DNA of 6,299 bases from Bacteroidaceae bacterium (GCA_017548225.1 JAFYMV010000167.1:1-6299), one strand, 5' to 3'; counted from the first letter of the stretch, positions 1 through 5,645 are shown. Program-made: numbers and translations. Notes: a model not told the origin generated them from the sequence alone.

Positions 1-789
1 GGTGATGTAGGGTGTGCCGTTGGCCCAGGTGGCACGCACCTCGATGCGGGCGTTGTCGCACCCTTCGAGCGACTGTGCCGCATTGCGCACCAGGTTGATG
101 AGCGTGAGCATCAGCAGGTTGGGGTCGGCGTAGAGGCGCATCTCGGTAGGGGCATTCAGTTCGAGCACGCAGCTTCCCGTCTCGTTGCGTAGCAGACGTC
201 CCAGCTTGGCAAACAACTCCTTGATGGGAATGTCACTACGCACAGGTTCGGGCACATTGGTCAGCTGATGGTATGAGGCGAGGAAGGTGTTGATACCCTC
301 GGCCTGCTCATTGATGATGGTGAGGCATTCGTGTGTACGCTCCTTGTCATACACGTCGGGATGCTTCAACACATCGTCGGTGAGCGATACGATGGGGGCC
401 ACGGTGTTGCGCAGCTCGTGTGTCATCACGCGCAACATGCGGTCATAGTATTTCTTGCGCCACTCCAGTTCGTGCACCTCGGACCAGTAGAGTTGCAGTA
501 TCTCGTTCATGTCGTTGCAAGCCTGCCCCAGCAACGGGTCTTTCGATGTGGGAAAGCGCATCATCAGATCGCGTCCACGCAGCGCACGCAAGAAGTGGCT
601 CACCAGCCGCAAGGGATAGCGCAGCGTACGCCACAGCCATGCCACAGCCACTATCATGAGCAGCGCTGCCGATATCGCCAAGCGGTGATTATCTGTATAG
701 ATGAGGTGTAGCACCAGTGTGTAGGCGAGCAGCACGCACACGAGTGCCGCCACGAGGCGCAGCGTATAGTGTCGTTTAATAGATGCCAT
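1..789 (-). CDS. Sensor histidine kinase, membrane-bound, C-terminus beyond the window
   Basis: Reading the minus strand from the ATG at 789-787 gives 263 residues without a stop, running off the left edge. Residues about 9-30 and 37-53 are two hydrophobic helices joined by only a few residues (around TDNHR), so there is almost no periplasmic sensor. A HAMP-like stretch follows (about 58-103, with PLRL, RGRDL and DMNEIL). The dimerisation/phosphoacceptor site is MTHELRNTVAPIVSL with His124. The start of the ATPase domain is present as the N-box LINLVRNAAQSLEG (Asn232, Asn236); the G-boxes lie outside the window. The start overlaps the end of the response regulator gene by 14 nt, which implies translational coupling and a cognate pair. 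The expected role is autophosphorylation and phosphotransfer to Asp54 of that regulator. The signal is unknown; a membrane or envelope cue is inferred from the missing sensor domain. Confidence 0.93.
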   Translation of the reverse strand, partial: MASIKRHYTLRLVAALVCVLLAYTLVLHLIYTDNHRLAISAALLMIVAVAWLWRTLRYPLRLVSHFLRALRGRDLMMRFPTSKDPLLGQACNDMNEILQLYWSEVHELEWRKKYYDRMLRVMTHELRNTVAPIVSLTDDVLKHPDVYDKERTHECLTIINEQAEGINTFLASYHQLTNVPEPVRSDIPIKELFAKLGRLLRNETGSCVLELNAPTEMRLYADPNLLMLTLINLVRNAAQSLEGCDNARIEVRATWANGTPYIT

Positions 790-1585
790 ATTTCTTCAGT
801 TTGTTGTATAGGGTCTGTCGGCTCACACCCAAGCGCTGCGCCACAGAAGTCAGGTTGTGGTCCGAGTCATCCCATGCTGTGCGTATGAACTGTAGTTCCA
901 TCTCTTCCAGTGTCAGTGTCGAGCGTTTGCTGTCCTTCTCGGCTGGCACTATCACCTCATCCGTCCACACCTTGTGCGATGATAGCAGTATGGTGCGTTC
1001 GATGGTCTCCTCCAATCGCCCGAACTCGCCGTCGCAAGCCATCGCCAGCAACAGTGCCATCGCCTCATCGGTCACCTCGGGCTCGGGGCGGAAGTAGTTC
1101 GACGAGTAACGCTTCACGAGTGAGCGTATGTACGAGCGCGCCACACCCATGTCGTCGGCAGCCTGTGCAGCCGTGCGGCGTGCCATCGCTTCGCGTCGTT
1201 TCTCTATGGCAGAGGTAAGCGACTGTATCAAGCGTTCGTTGTTCCATGGTTTCTGTACGAAGTCGTCGGCTCCTTGCTTGAGTGAGTCTACCGCCAGTGG
1301 CACATCGCCAAAGGCCGTGATAAGCACCACTGCAGGCGGACACTCCAGTGCGCTGCGCTGCTTGATGCGTTCAAGCCAGAAGAGTCCGTCCTTGCCGTCG
1401 AGCTTGCCTGCTCCGAAGTTCATGTCGAGCAATACGGCATCCACATCGCCAGCAGCGATGAGTGCCGGTATCAGTTGTGGGTCCTCCACGGTCACCACCT
1501 TGGCAAACGCTCCCTTGAGCACCATACTCATTGCTTTCAGCACGGCAGCGTTGTCATCGATTACTATTACCTTTGCGTCAATCAT
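776..1585 (-). CDS. NtrC-like response regulator lacking the AAA+ core (receiver, lid remnant, Fis-type HTH)
   Basis: This is a 269-residue regulator. The receiver domain (about 1-128) has the acidic pair Asp10/Asp11, phosphoacceptor Asp54 (VLLDMNF), switch Thr90 (LITAFGD) and Lys112 (QKPW). Residues about 150-214 (RSYIRSLVKRYSSNY, then TDEAMALLLAM, then LEETIERTILLSSHKVWTDEVIVP) resemble the helical lid at the end of the sigma-54 activator AAA+ domain. Residues 224-269 are a Fis-type helix-turn-helix ending LGVSRQTLYNKLKKYGIY. No Walker A, GAFTGA or Walker B motif exists, and full NtrC-type regulators are about 450 residues, so roughly 180 residues of AAA+ core are absent. The family sensor II arginine (GNVRELEN) appears replaced at DGEFGRLEE. 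It cannot be expected to remodel sigma-54 polymerase by ATP hydrolysis, but should dimerise and bind DNA. The likely target is the palindrome upstream of the divergent permease and of tolC (inferred). Confidence 0.93.
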   Translation of the reverse strand: MIDAKVIVIDDNAAVLKAMSMVLKGAFAKVVTVEDPQLIPALIAAGDVDAVLLDMNFGAGKLDGKDGLFWLERIKQRSALECPPAVVLITAFGDVPLAVDSLKQGADDFVQKPWNNERLIQSLTSAIEKRREAMARRTAAQAADDMGVARSYIRSLVKRYSSNYFRPEPEVTDEAMALLLAMACDGEFGRLEETIERTILLSSHKVWTDEVIVPAEKDSKRSTLTLEEMELQFIRTAWDDSDHNLTSVAQRLGVSRQTLYNKLKKYGIY

Positions 1586-1592
1586 ACTTCAA

Positions 1593-1600
1593 CAAAGGTA
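1593..1600 (-). promoter_or_regulatory. Probable -7 promoter box for the regulator-kinase operon
   Basis: On the minus strand the bases read TACCTTTG, an exact match to the Bacteroidota primary-sigma -7 consensus TAnnTTTG. It ends 7 bp before the regulator ATG (1585), so transcription would begin almost at the start codon and the mRNA would be nearly leaderless. No good -33 TTTG is seen at the expected distance, so activation by another factor is possible. The shared palindrome centred at 1668 lies about 80 bp upstream of this start. Confidence 0.6.
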
Positions 1601-1654
1601 CTCCGATTTCATATAAAATCACAGAAAACGGATGAAAAACACCTTTTACCGGCC

Positions 1655-1690
1655 AAAAGTGTCAAAAAATTAGACAATTTTCGGTCGAAA
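1655..1690. promoter_or_regulatory. Probable operator, copy 1: 17-bp palindrome plus a TTTCG/CGAAA inverted repeat
   Basis: Positions 1660-1676 read TGTCAAAAAATTAGACA, an inverted repeat of form TGTCnAAnnnTTnGACA. It is followed by TTTCG-GT-CGAAA (1679-1690). The 29 bases 1655-1683 are identical to 5774-5802 upstream of the tolC gene. The site lies in the divergent region between the response regulator and the permease, so it could serve both directions. Its size and dyad symmetry suit a dimeric Fis-type regulator such as the neighbouring one; binding is inferred. Confidence 0.75.
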
Positions 1691-1710
1691 TAGTAATTTT
1701 AGCAAAATTT

Positions 1711-1744
1711 TTGGGGTGAATGCTTGCGCCGGTTTCTAACTTCG
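1711..1744 (+). promoter_or_regulatory. Promoter region of the permease gene (sigma-54-like and -7-like elements overlap)
   Basis: GG at 1714-1715 and GC at 1726-1727 are separated by 10 bp (GGGGTGAATGCTTGC), which fits the sigma-54 -24/-12 pattern. Eleven bases further is TTCTAACTT (1734-1742), around a start predicted near 1739 under that model. Alternatively TAACTTCG (1737-1744) is a one-mismatch version of the Bacteroidota -7 box TAnnTTTG. The same blocks at the same spacing precede tolC, so they are functional in some form, but the sigma factor is not decided by the sequence. Confidence 0.5.
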
Positions 1745-1762
1745 CAGCAGCAAAAAGCGAAG
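1740..1762 (+). other. Small hairpin in the permease leader
   Basis: CTTCGC (1740-1745) and GCGAAG (1757-1762) form a perfect 6-bp stem with an 11-nt loop. It would sit at or near the 5' end of the permease transcript, or overlap the -7 box if that model is right. A role in mRNA stability or as a DNA site is possible; the short stem may also be chance. Confidence 0.3.
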
Positions 1763-1789
1763 TATGAACCAACAAAAAGAATAACGATT

Positions 1790-4234
1790 ATGAAAGAGTT
1801 TTTTAAGAATCTGCACCGCTACAAGGTATCGTCTGTGCTCAACATCTTGGGCTTGAGCATCGCCTTTGCGGCAGCCTACGCCATCTTGGTGCAAGTAAAC
1901 TATGACCTTGGATTTAACCGCTCGCTCAAGGATGCAGAGAGGGTGTTCCGTGTAGAAACTGCAACATTTTCTGAGATGTATAGAGGTGAAATGTCAGATA
2001 ATATCTGTGACCCTTTAGGCCAAAGTTTTGGTGAAGACACTACGATGGTCGAAGTCTTTGGGCGCATGCGTTTTGGTACCTCACCCATTAATCTGAAACT
2101 GCAACTCAATGGCGAGGAGCACACCGTAGAGGTTATGGAGAGTTGGGGTACTGCGGGTGCTCCTGAGGCTGTGGGCTTCAATCTCATTGGCGGTGGTTTC
2201 AATCGCCTTAGTACTCCTAATAGTATATTGATGAGCGAATCCCTAGCAGAGAATTATGACCTTGAATTGGATGATGTGGTGCAAGACATCAAGGGCCGCT
2301 CACTTACTATTGTTGGCATCTTTGAAGACTTCCCTAAAAACTGTGACCTTCATGGCCTACAAATGTACATAAGCATCTCTCAGGACGAATTGGATAGGCC
2401 TAATAACTGGAATTATGCCTATTTCTACAAACTGAAAGAGGCGTGGATGAAGGATGCATTTCTGGAGAGTCTTTACCCAAAGTTGTATGATTTGAATCAA
2501 ATGATGGATAAAATGTACTATGAGTATATTGGCAAGGAGTATCCCGACACAATGACATTGGCAAAGTTTCGCTCTACTCCTAGCAGTCGCATGCAATTGA
2601 CTTCGCTTAAAGACATCCATTTCGCCAAGGTAGAAACAAGCGGTCGTAACAAGACTGCTGATGCCACCACTACCTATACATTATTGGCAATCGGTATAGT
2701 AATCCTTCTCATAGCCTTCGTCAACTTCATCAATTTCTTTATGGCGATGGTCCCTCGCCGCATTCGCCGAGTGAATACAGAGAAAATCTATGGCTGCACT
2801 GCCAGTCGTCTGCGCTTAGGTTTTGTGGGCGAGGCTGTAGGATTGGTATTACTCGGTCTGTTGCTGGCGACTTATATCATCTTCATGATTGCTCCCGAAG
2901 TGAGTGCTAGTAGCTTTATTTCTACCTCCATCGCTTTAGAGGAGAACTGGGATATGGTGTTAATGATGCTTGGCCTAGGTGTAGTACTTGCCGTCATTGC
3001 CAGCATTTACCCTGCTTACTACATCACTTCTGTGCCGCCGGCATTCGCCATCAAGGGATCGTTTGGTAATACACAAAAAGGTCGTCGTTTGCGCTCAGTG
3101 CTGCTCAGCCTGCAGTTTTTCATTACACTCACGCTCATTACTTGCACGCTTTTCATCAAACTGCAGCATTCCTACTTGATGAATTATGATACGGGATTCG
3201 ATAAGGAACAATTGCTGTCTGTTGAACTGGATAGAAGAACCAGGCATTTGACGGATGATGCCAATCGTCCCACATTTGTCTCCCTTCTAGAAGAGAATCC
3301 AATGATAAAGGATATCACCTTTTCTACAAGCCGTATGGTCGCTGAAGAGAGAACCACCTGGTCGCGTCCTGTTTTTGGGGAAGAGGATTCTGACCGCACT
3401 GTTAAAATGGATATACAAATAGTGACGCCAAACTTCCTCGAAGTAATGGGCATTGAGATTACCGAAGGGCGCAACTTCGAACCTCGCGATATGCAGAATC
3501 CACGCGGAGCTATCATTTACACAGAAGCTGCACGCCATATGTATAATCTCACCTTTGACACTCGCATAGGATGGAATACCAAAGAGCCTAGTGAAGTCGT
3601 CGGTTTCTGCGAAGATGTCAAGATGCAGCCACTTCAATACGCAACAGAACCCACCGCCTTTTATGTCATGGGACGAGATTTTTATTATTCCCAGCTCTAC
3701 ATTCGCACCACCGAGGGAATAGACTTCGAGGCGGTGAAAGCATATATCGAGGAGTGCATATTGAAGCTTGCGCCCAAGGCAAAGCCCGAGGATATCAAGG
3801 TGGAGTTCTTTGACGAGCAGCTGGGCCGCGAGTATGAGAAGGAGAAGGAGCTCACACGCCTCGTCACCGTGTTCTCTCTCATCTCCATCCTCATCGCCTT
3901 GATGGGAGTCTTCGGCCTTGTGTTCTTCGAGACGCAGTATCGCCGTCGCGAGATTGCTGTGCGCCGCGTGCATGGAGCCAAGATTGGTCAGATACTGCAG
4001 ATGTTCGTAGGACAATACGCCAAGATGGTGCTTGTGGCCTTCCTCTTTGCTGTGCCCGTGAGCTACCTCATCATACAGCGCTGGCTACAGGGCTATGCCT
4101 ACCACATACCGCTCTACTGGTGGGTGTTCGCTCTTGCCCTCCTCATCGTGCTGGCTGTGACAAGTGCTATCGTGCTGGCCCGCTCATGGCGTGCTGCGAA
4201 GGAGAATCCCGTGGAGGCGTTGTATAAGGAATAG
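1790..4234 (+). CDS. FtsX/MacB-family ABC transporter permease, two-repeat, eight-helix type
   Basis: This gene encodes 814 residues from the ATG at 1790 (MKEFFKNLHRYKVSSVLNIL). The reading frame is open back to a TTG at 1724, but that codon lies inside the conserved promoter block, so the ATG is preferred. Transmembrane segments fall near residues 13-36, 293-320, 344-369, 387-413, 437-457, 687-714, 743-762 and 770-800. They form two FtsX repeats, each with one helix, a large extracytoplasmic domain (about 40-290 and 460-685) and three helices. The cytoplasmic coupling segments RRIRRVNTEKIYGCT (about 322-336) and YRRREIAVRRVHGA (717-730), and the ending NPVEALYKE, are typical of the family. 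These permeases pair with a LolD/MacB-like ATPase and act by mechanotransmission in export or envelope tasks; the substrate is unknown. No ATPase gene is adjacent. The middle of the gene is much more AT-rich than its ends. Expression is probably controlled by the divergent two-component pair. Confidence 0.93.
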   Translation: MKEFFKNLHRYKVSSVLNILGLSIAFAAAYAILVQVNYDLGFNRSLKDAERVFRVETATFSEMYRGEMSDNICDPLGQSFGEDTTMVEVFGRMRFGTSPINLKLQLNGEEHTVEVMESWGTAGAPEAVGFNLIGGGFNRLSTPNSILMSESLAENYDLELDDVVQDIKGRSLTIVGIFEDFPKNCDLHGLQMYISISQDELDRPNNWNYAYFYKLKEAWMKDAFLESLYPKLYDLNQMMDKMYYEYIGKEYPDTMTLAKFRSTPSSRMQLTSLKDIHFAKVETSGRNKTADATTTYTLLAIGIVILLIAFVNFINFFMAMVPRRIRRVNTEKIYGCTASRLRLGFVGEAVGLVLLGLLLATYIIFMIAPEVSASSFISTSIALEENWDMVLMMLGLGVVLAVIASIYPAYYITSVPPAFAIKGSFGNTQKGRRLRSVLLSLQFFITLTLITCTLFIKLQHSYLMNYDTGFDKEQLLSVELDRRTRHLTDDANRPTFVSLLEENPMIKDITFSTSRMVAEERTTWSRPVFGEEDSDRTVKMDIQIVTPNFLEVMGIEITEGRNFEPRDMQNPRGAIIYTEAARHMYNLTFDTRIGWNTKEPSEVVGFCEDVKMQPLQYATEPTAFYVMGRDFYYSQLYIRTTEGIDFEAVKAYIEECILKLAPKAKPEDIKVEFFDEQLGREYEKEKELTRLVTVFSLISILIALMGVFGLVFFETQYRRREIAVRRVHGAKIGQILQMFVGQYAKMVLVAFLFAVPVSYLIIQRWLQGYAYHIPLYWWVFALALLIVLAVTSAIVLARSWRAAKENPVEALYKE

Positions 4235-4240
4235 GGGTCT

Positions 4241-4273
4241 CTCCCCCCCGCTCTCCCCCAAGGGGAGGGGGCC
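4241..4273. repeat. GC-rich intergenic hairpin, possible dispersed repeat
   Basis: Just after the permease stop a C-run region is followed by a G-run region. CTCCCC (4253-4258) pairs with GGGGAG (4262-4267) across a 3-nt loop, and an outer C tract (4245-4249) can extend the stem to the G tract ending at 4271. There is no T-run after it, so it is a poor intrinsic terminator. Similar C/G-run palindromes are common between genes in Bacteroidota; an mRNA-stabilising, attenuating or REP-like role is possible. The 99-bp gap to the next gene has no TAnnTTTG box, so read-through into that gene is likely. Confidence 0.6.
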
Positions 4274-4333
4274 TGCAAGCAGCACGGGGAACAAAAATAA
4301 GGAAAAGAAAATAACTTAAGAAATAAAAGCATT

Positions 4334-5059
4334 ATGAAGGCAAGAAACATTATCTGTATGGCATTGACATTGCTCGTGAGTGTGACGGCAATGGCGAGCA
4401 ACTGGCGTATGAGAGCAGCCAAAGACAGGGAAATGAAAACCTGCATCATTGAGCTGCACGATGCCGAGGCATTCAGCCTGATAGACCTGAGTGTGGCTGG
4501 CGACCTGGAGTATACCCAAAGCTGCAACGGACAGAGTGGCGTGACGCTCATCGTCAGCGAGGACCTCGCCGACAAGGCGGAGGCTACCATTCGTCACGGT
4601 CGACTGGTGGTAGCCTACAAGCGCGGCACGAGACATCACTTCACCGCCAACTCGCAACTCAAGGTCATCGCTCACAGCCCTGCGCTCTCCATCGTCAGCG
4701 TCAATGGCAGCGGCGATGTGATGCTCCGAGGTCCCATCCGCACCGAGTCGCTCATGCTCCATGTTAACGGCAGTGGCGATATCGAAGCACACGACCTCAC
4801 CAGCCATCGCGTCAGCGTGAACATCAACGGTAGCGGCGATGTACATCTCGCAGGCAAGGCTCGCGAGGCAAGCTTCGACATCAATGGCAGTGGCGATATT
4901 GACACCTATCAGCTGCACTGTCTGCATGTCAACGCTACGATTAACGGCAGTGGCGACATCGACTGCTATGCCTCCGAGTCCATCAATGCCAGCATCAACG
5001 GTAGCGGCGATGTGGACTGCAGCGGTCACCCCAAGATACAGCGGTACGACAGAAGGTAA
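4334..5059 (+). CDS. Exported DUF2807-type (putative auto-transporter adhesin/GIN-like) beta-repeat protein
   Basis: This gene encodes 241 residues. A signal peptide (about 1-22, MKARNIICMALTLLVSVTAMA) leads to a mature periplasmic or surface protein. The N-terminal part (about 38-110) includes FSLIDLSVAGDLEYTQS and GVTLIVSEDLADKAEATIRHGRLVVAYKR, the pattern of DUF2807 domains ('...v.g..dv.i..g....v.v.g.....'). It is followed by six NGSGD turns starting at residues 124, 145, 165, 184, 204 and 222, each flanked by short beta strands, which predicts a stacked beta-helix. The function of this family is not established; 'adhesin' is only a database label. The protein ends about ten residues after the last turn (SGHPKIQRYDRR), without the SGSGSI-like tail I recall from many relatives, so it may be slightly shortened. 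It lies 99 bp after the permease in the same direction with no evident promoter, so co-transcription is likely. Confidence 0.88.
   Translation: MKARNIICMALTLLVSVTAMASNWRMRAAKDREMKTCIIELHDAEAFSLIDLSVAGDLEYTQSCNGQSGVTLIVSEDLADKAEATIRHGRLVVAYKRGTRHHFTANSQLKVIAHSPALSIVSVNGSGDVMLRGPIRTESLMLHVNGSGDIEAHDLTSHRVSVNINGSGDVHLAGKAREASFDINGSGDIDTYQLHCLHVNATINGSGDIDCYASESINASINGSGDVDCSGHPKIQRYDRR
4703..5014 (+). repeat. Six in-frame coding repeats (NGSGD[VI])
   Basis: Six 18-bp units of form AAyGGyAGyGGCGAyrTn begin at 4703, 4766, 4826, 4883, 4943 and 4997. The spacings are 63, 60, 57, 60 and 54 bp, all multiples of three. The residue motif is invariant for NGSGD while synonymous positions vary and the bases between units do not repeat. 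This is the signature of protein-level selection on a beta-helix turn rather than a fresh tandem duplication. Confidence 0.9.
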
Positions 5060-5103
5060 CAGGGCGTTAAAGATATATAAATCTTCATCCGAAAGAAACT
5101 GTC

Positions 5104-5137
5104 TTAATGTATAATTCAATAAAAAAAGATATATTTG
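5104..5137 (+). promoter_or_regulatory. Probable promoter of the lipoprotein gene
   Basis: TATATTTG (5130-5137) matches the Bacteroidota -7 consensus TAnnTTTG exactly. A weak -33 candidate, TTAATG (5104-5109), lies 20 bp upstream. Transcription would begin near 5142, leaving a leader of roughly 18 nt before the ATG at 5160. The A-rich region between is typical of this phylum's translation starts, which lack a clear Shine-Dalgarno sequence. Confidence 0.6.
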
Positions 5138-5159
5138 CAAAAACTTTAATAAAACAGTT

Positions 5160-5585
5160 ATGAAGAAAATCATCAACATGTTGGTGGCATTGACCGCTAT
5201 CTTCTCTTTGGCCTCTTGCGATAGCGATAACTTTCTCTTTAACGATATAACCCTGTCGCACCTGACTATTGAGTGCATAGTCGACGAGGCAACTGTATCC
5301 ACATTGACGGGCAACGAGTATATCCAACATACCTATATCTGCAGTGGCTTCATAGAGGACTATACGGGAGAATGCCGCATCGAGATATGGGGCAATGAGG
5401 ACGACCAGATATTCGATGACTGCAAGATAAAGGCTGCGGGCGACAACACATCCTTTGCGTTTAGCTTCACCACTAAGGATGAGTATCTCGATCGCCCCAG
5501 TTGGAACTTCATCGTCAAGGTCTGCAAAAACGATGGAAATGTTCTCTATCGGACGATGATTGCAGCAACGCACCCCGACAAATGA
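5160..5585 (+). CDS. Small lipoprotein of unknown function
   Basis: This gene encodes 141 residues with a type II signal peptide: MKKIINMLVALTAIF, then lipobox SLAS before Cys20. The mature protein begins CDSDN; acidic residues right after the lipidated Cys resemble the lipoprotein export signals that send Bacteroidota lipoproteins to the cell surface, though the match is short. Five more cysteines (39, 61, 72, 88, 122) lie in the mature part, so up to two disulfides are possible. The rest looks like an all-beta domain, with alternating strands such as CRIEIWG, SFAFSFTT and WNFIVKVC. I recognise no family. It has its own -7 box and is followed by a strong hairpin, so it is probably a single-gene unit, unconnected by overlap to either neighbour. 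Confidence 0.85.
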   Translation: MKKIINMLVALTAIFSLASCDSDNFLFNDITLSHLTIECIVDEATVSTLTGNEYIQHTYICSGFIEDYTGECRIEIWGNEDDQIFDDCKIKAAGDNTSFAFSFTTKDEYLDRPSWNFIVKVCKNDGNVLYRTMIAATHPDK

Positions 5586-5600
5586 TAAATACGAATATAT

Positions 5601-5645
5601 AAAGATACACGCGTGAAATCCTTTGGTTTTCACGCGTGTATCTTT
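5601..5645 (+). terminator. Strong intrinsic-type hairpin after the lipoprotein gene
   Basis: AAAGATACACGCGTGAAA (5601-5618) and its exact reverse complement (5628-5645) form an 18-bp perfect stem with a 9-nt loop, beginning 15 nt after the stop codon. The right arm ends TATCTTT, giving a short U-rich tail, and the left arm begins with A's, so the structure could work in both directions. The core CACGCGTG is itself an 8-bp palindrome. Position and stability make terminator the best reading; a protein-binding site is less likely. Confidence 0.85.

Noticed and set aside
1128..1616. Plus-strand open frame of 162 codons over the response regulator
   Set aside because: It is serine/alanine-rich shadow translation opposite a receiver domain with all catalytic residues in place.
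1724..1789. N-terminal extension of the permease from a TTG at 1724
   Set aside because: The TTG lies inside the CTTG promoter block shared with tolC and upstream or at the edge of likely transcription starts. The ATG at 1790 gives the expected N-terminus, with the first helix near residue 13.
3287..4015. Long minus-strand open frame (242 codons) inside the permease
   Set aside because: It is antisense to a clear membrane protein, has no recognisable domain, and its composition is explained by the codons of the opposite strand.
4703..5014. CRISPR-like regularly spaced repeats
   Set aside because: The 18-bp units are in frame, degenerate at synonymous positions, unevenly spaced by multiples of three, and encode a conserved protein turn.
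5069..5086. Terminator after the DUF2807 gene (AAGAT/ATCTT hairpin)
   Set aside because: The stem is only 5 bp of A/T-rich pairs with no following T-run, too weak to call.
5097..5110. Third operator copy from the TGTC at about 5100
   Set aside because: Only a half-site is present; no GACA lies at the required distance.
4316..5314. Long minus-strand open frame (332 codons) across the DUF2807 gene
   Set aside because: It spans two plus-strand genes and their promoter, and its repeated IAA(T/A)VD-type segments are the antisense of the NGSGD repeats.
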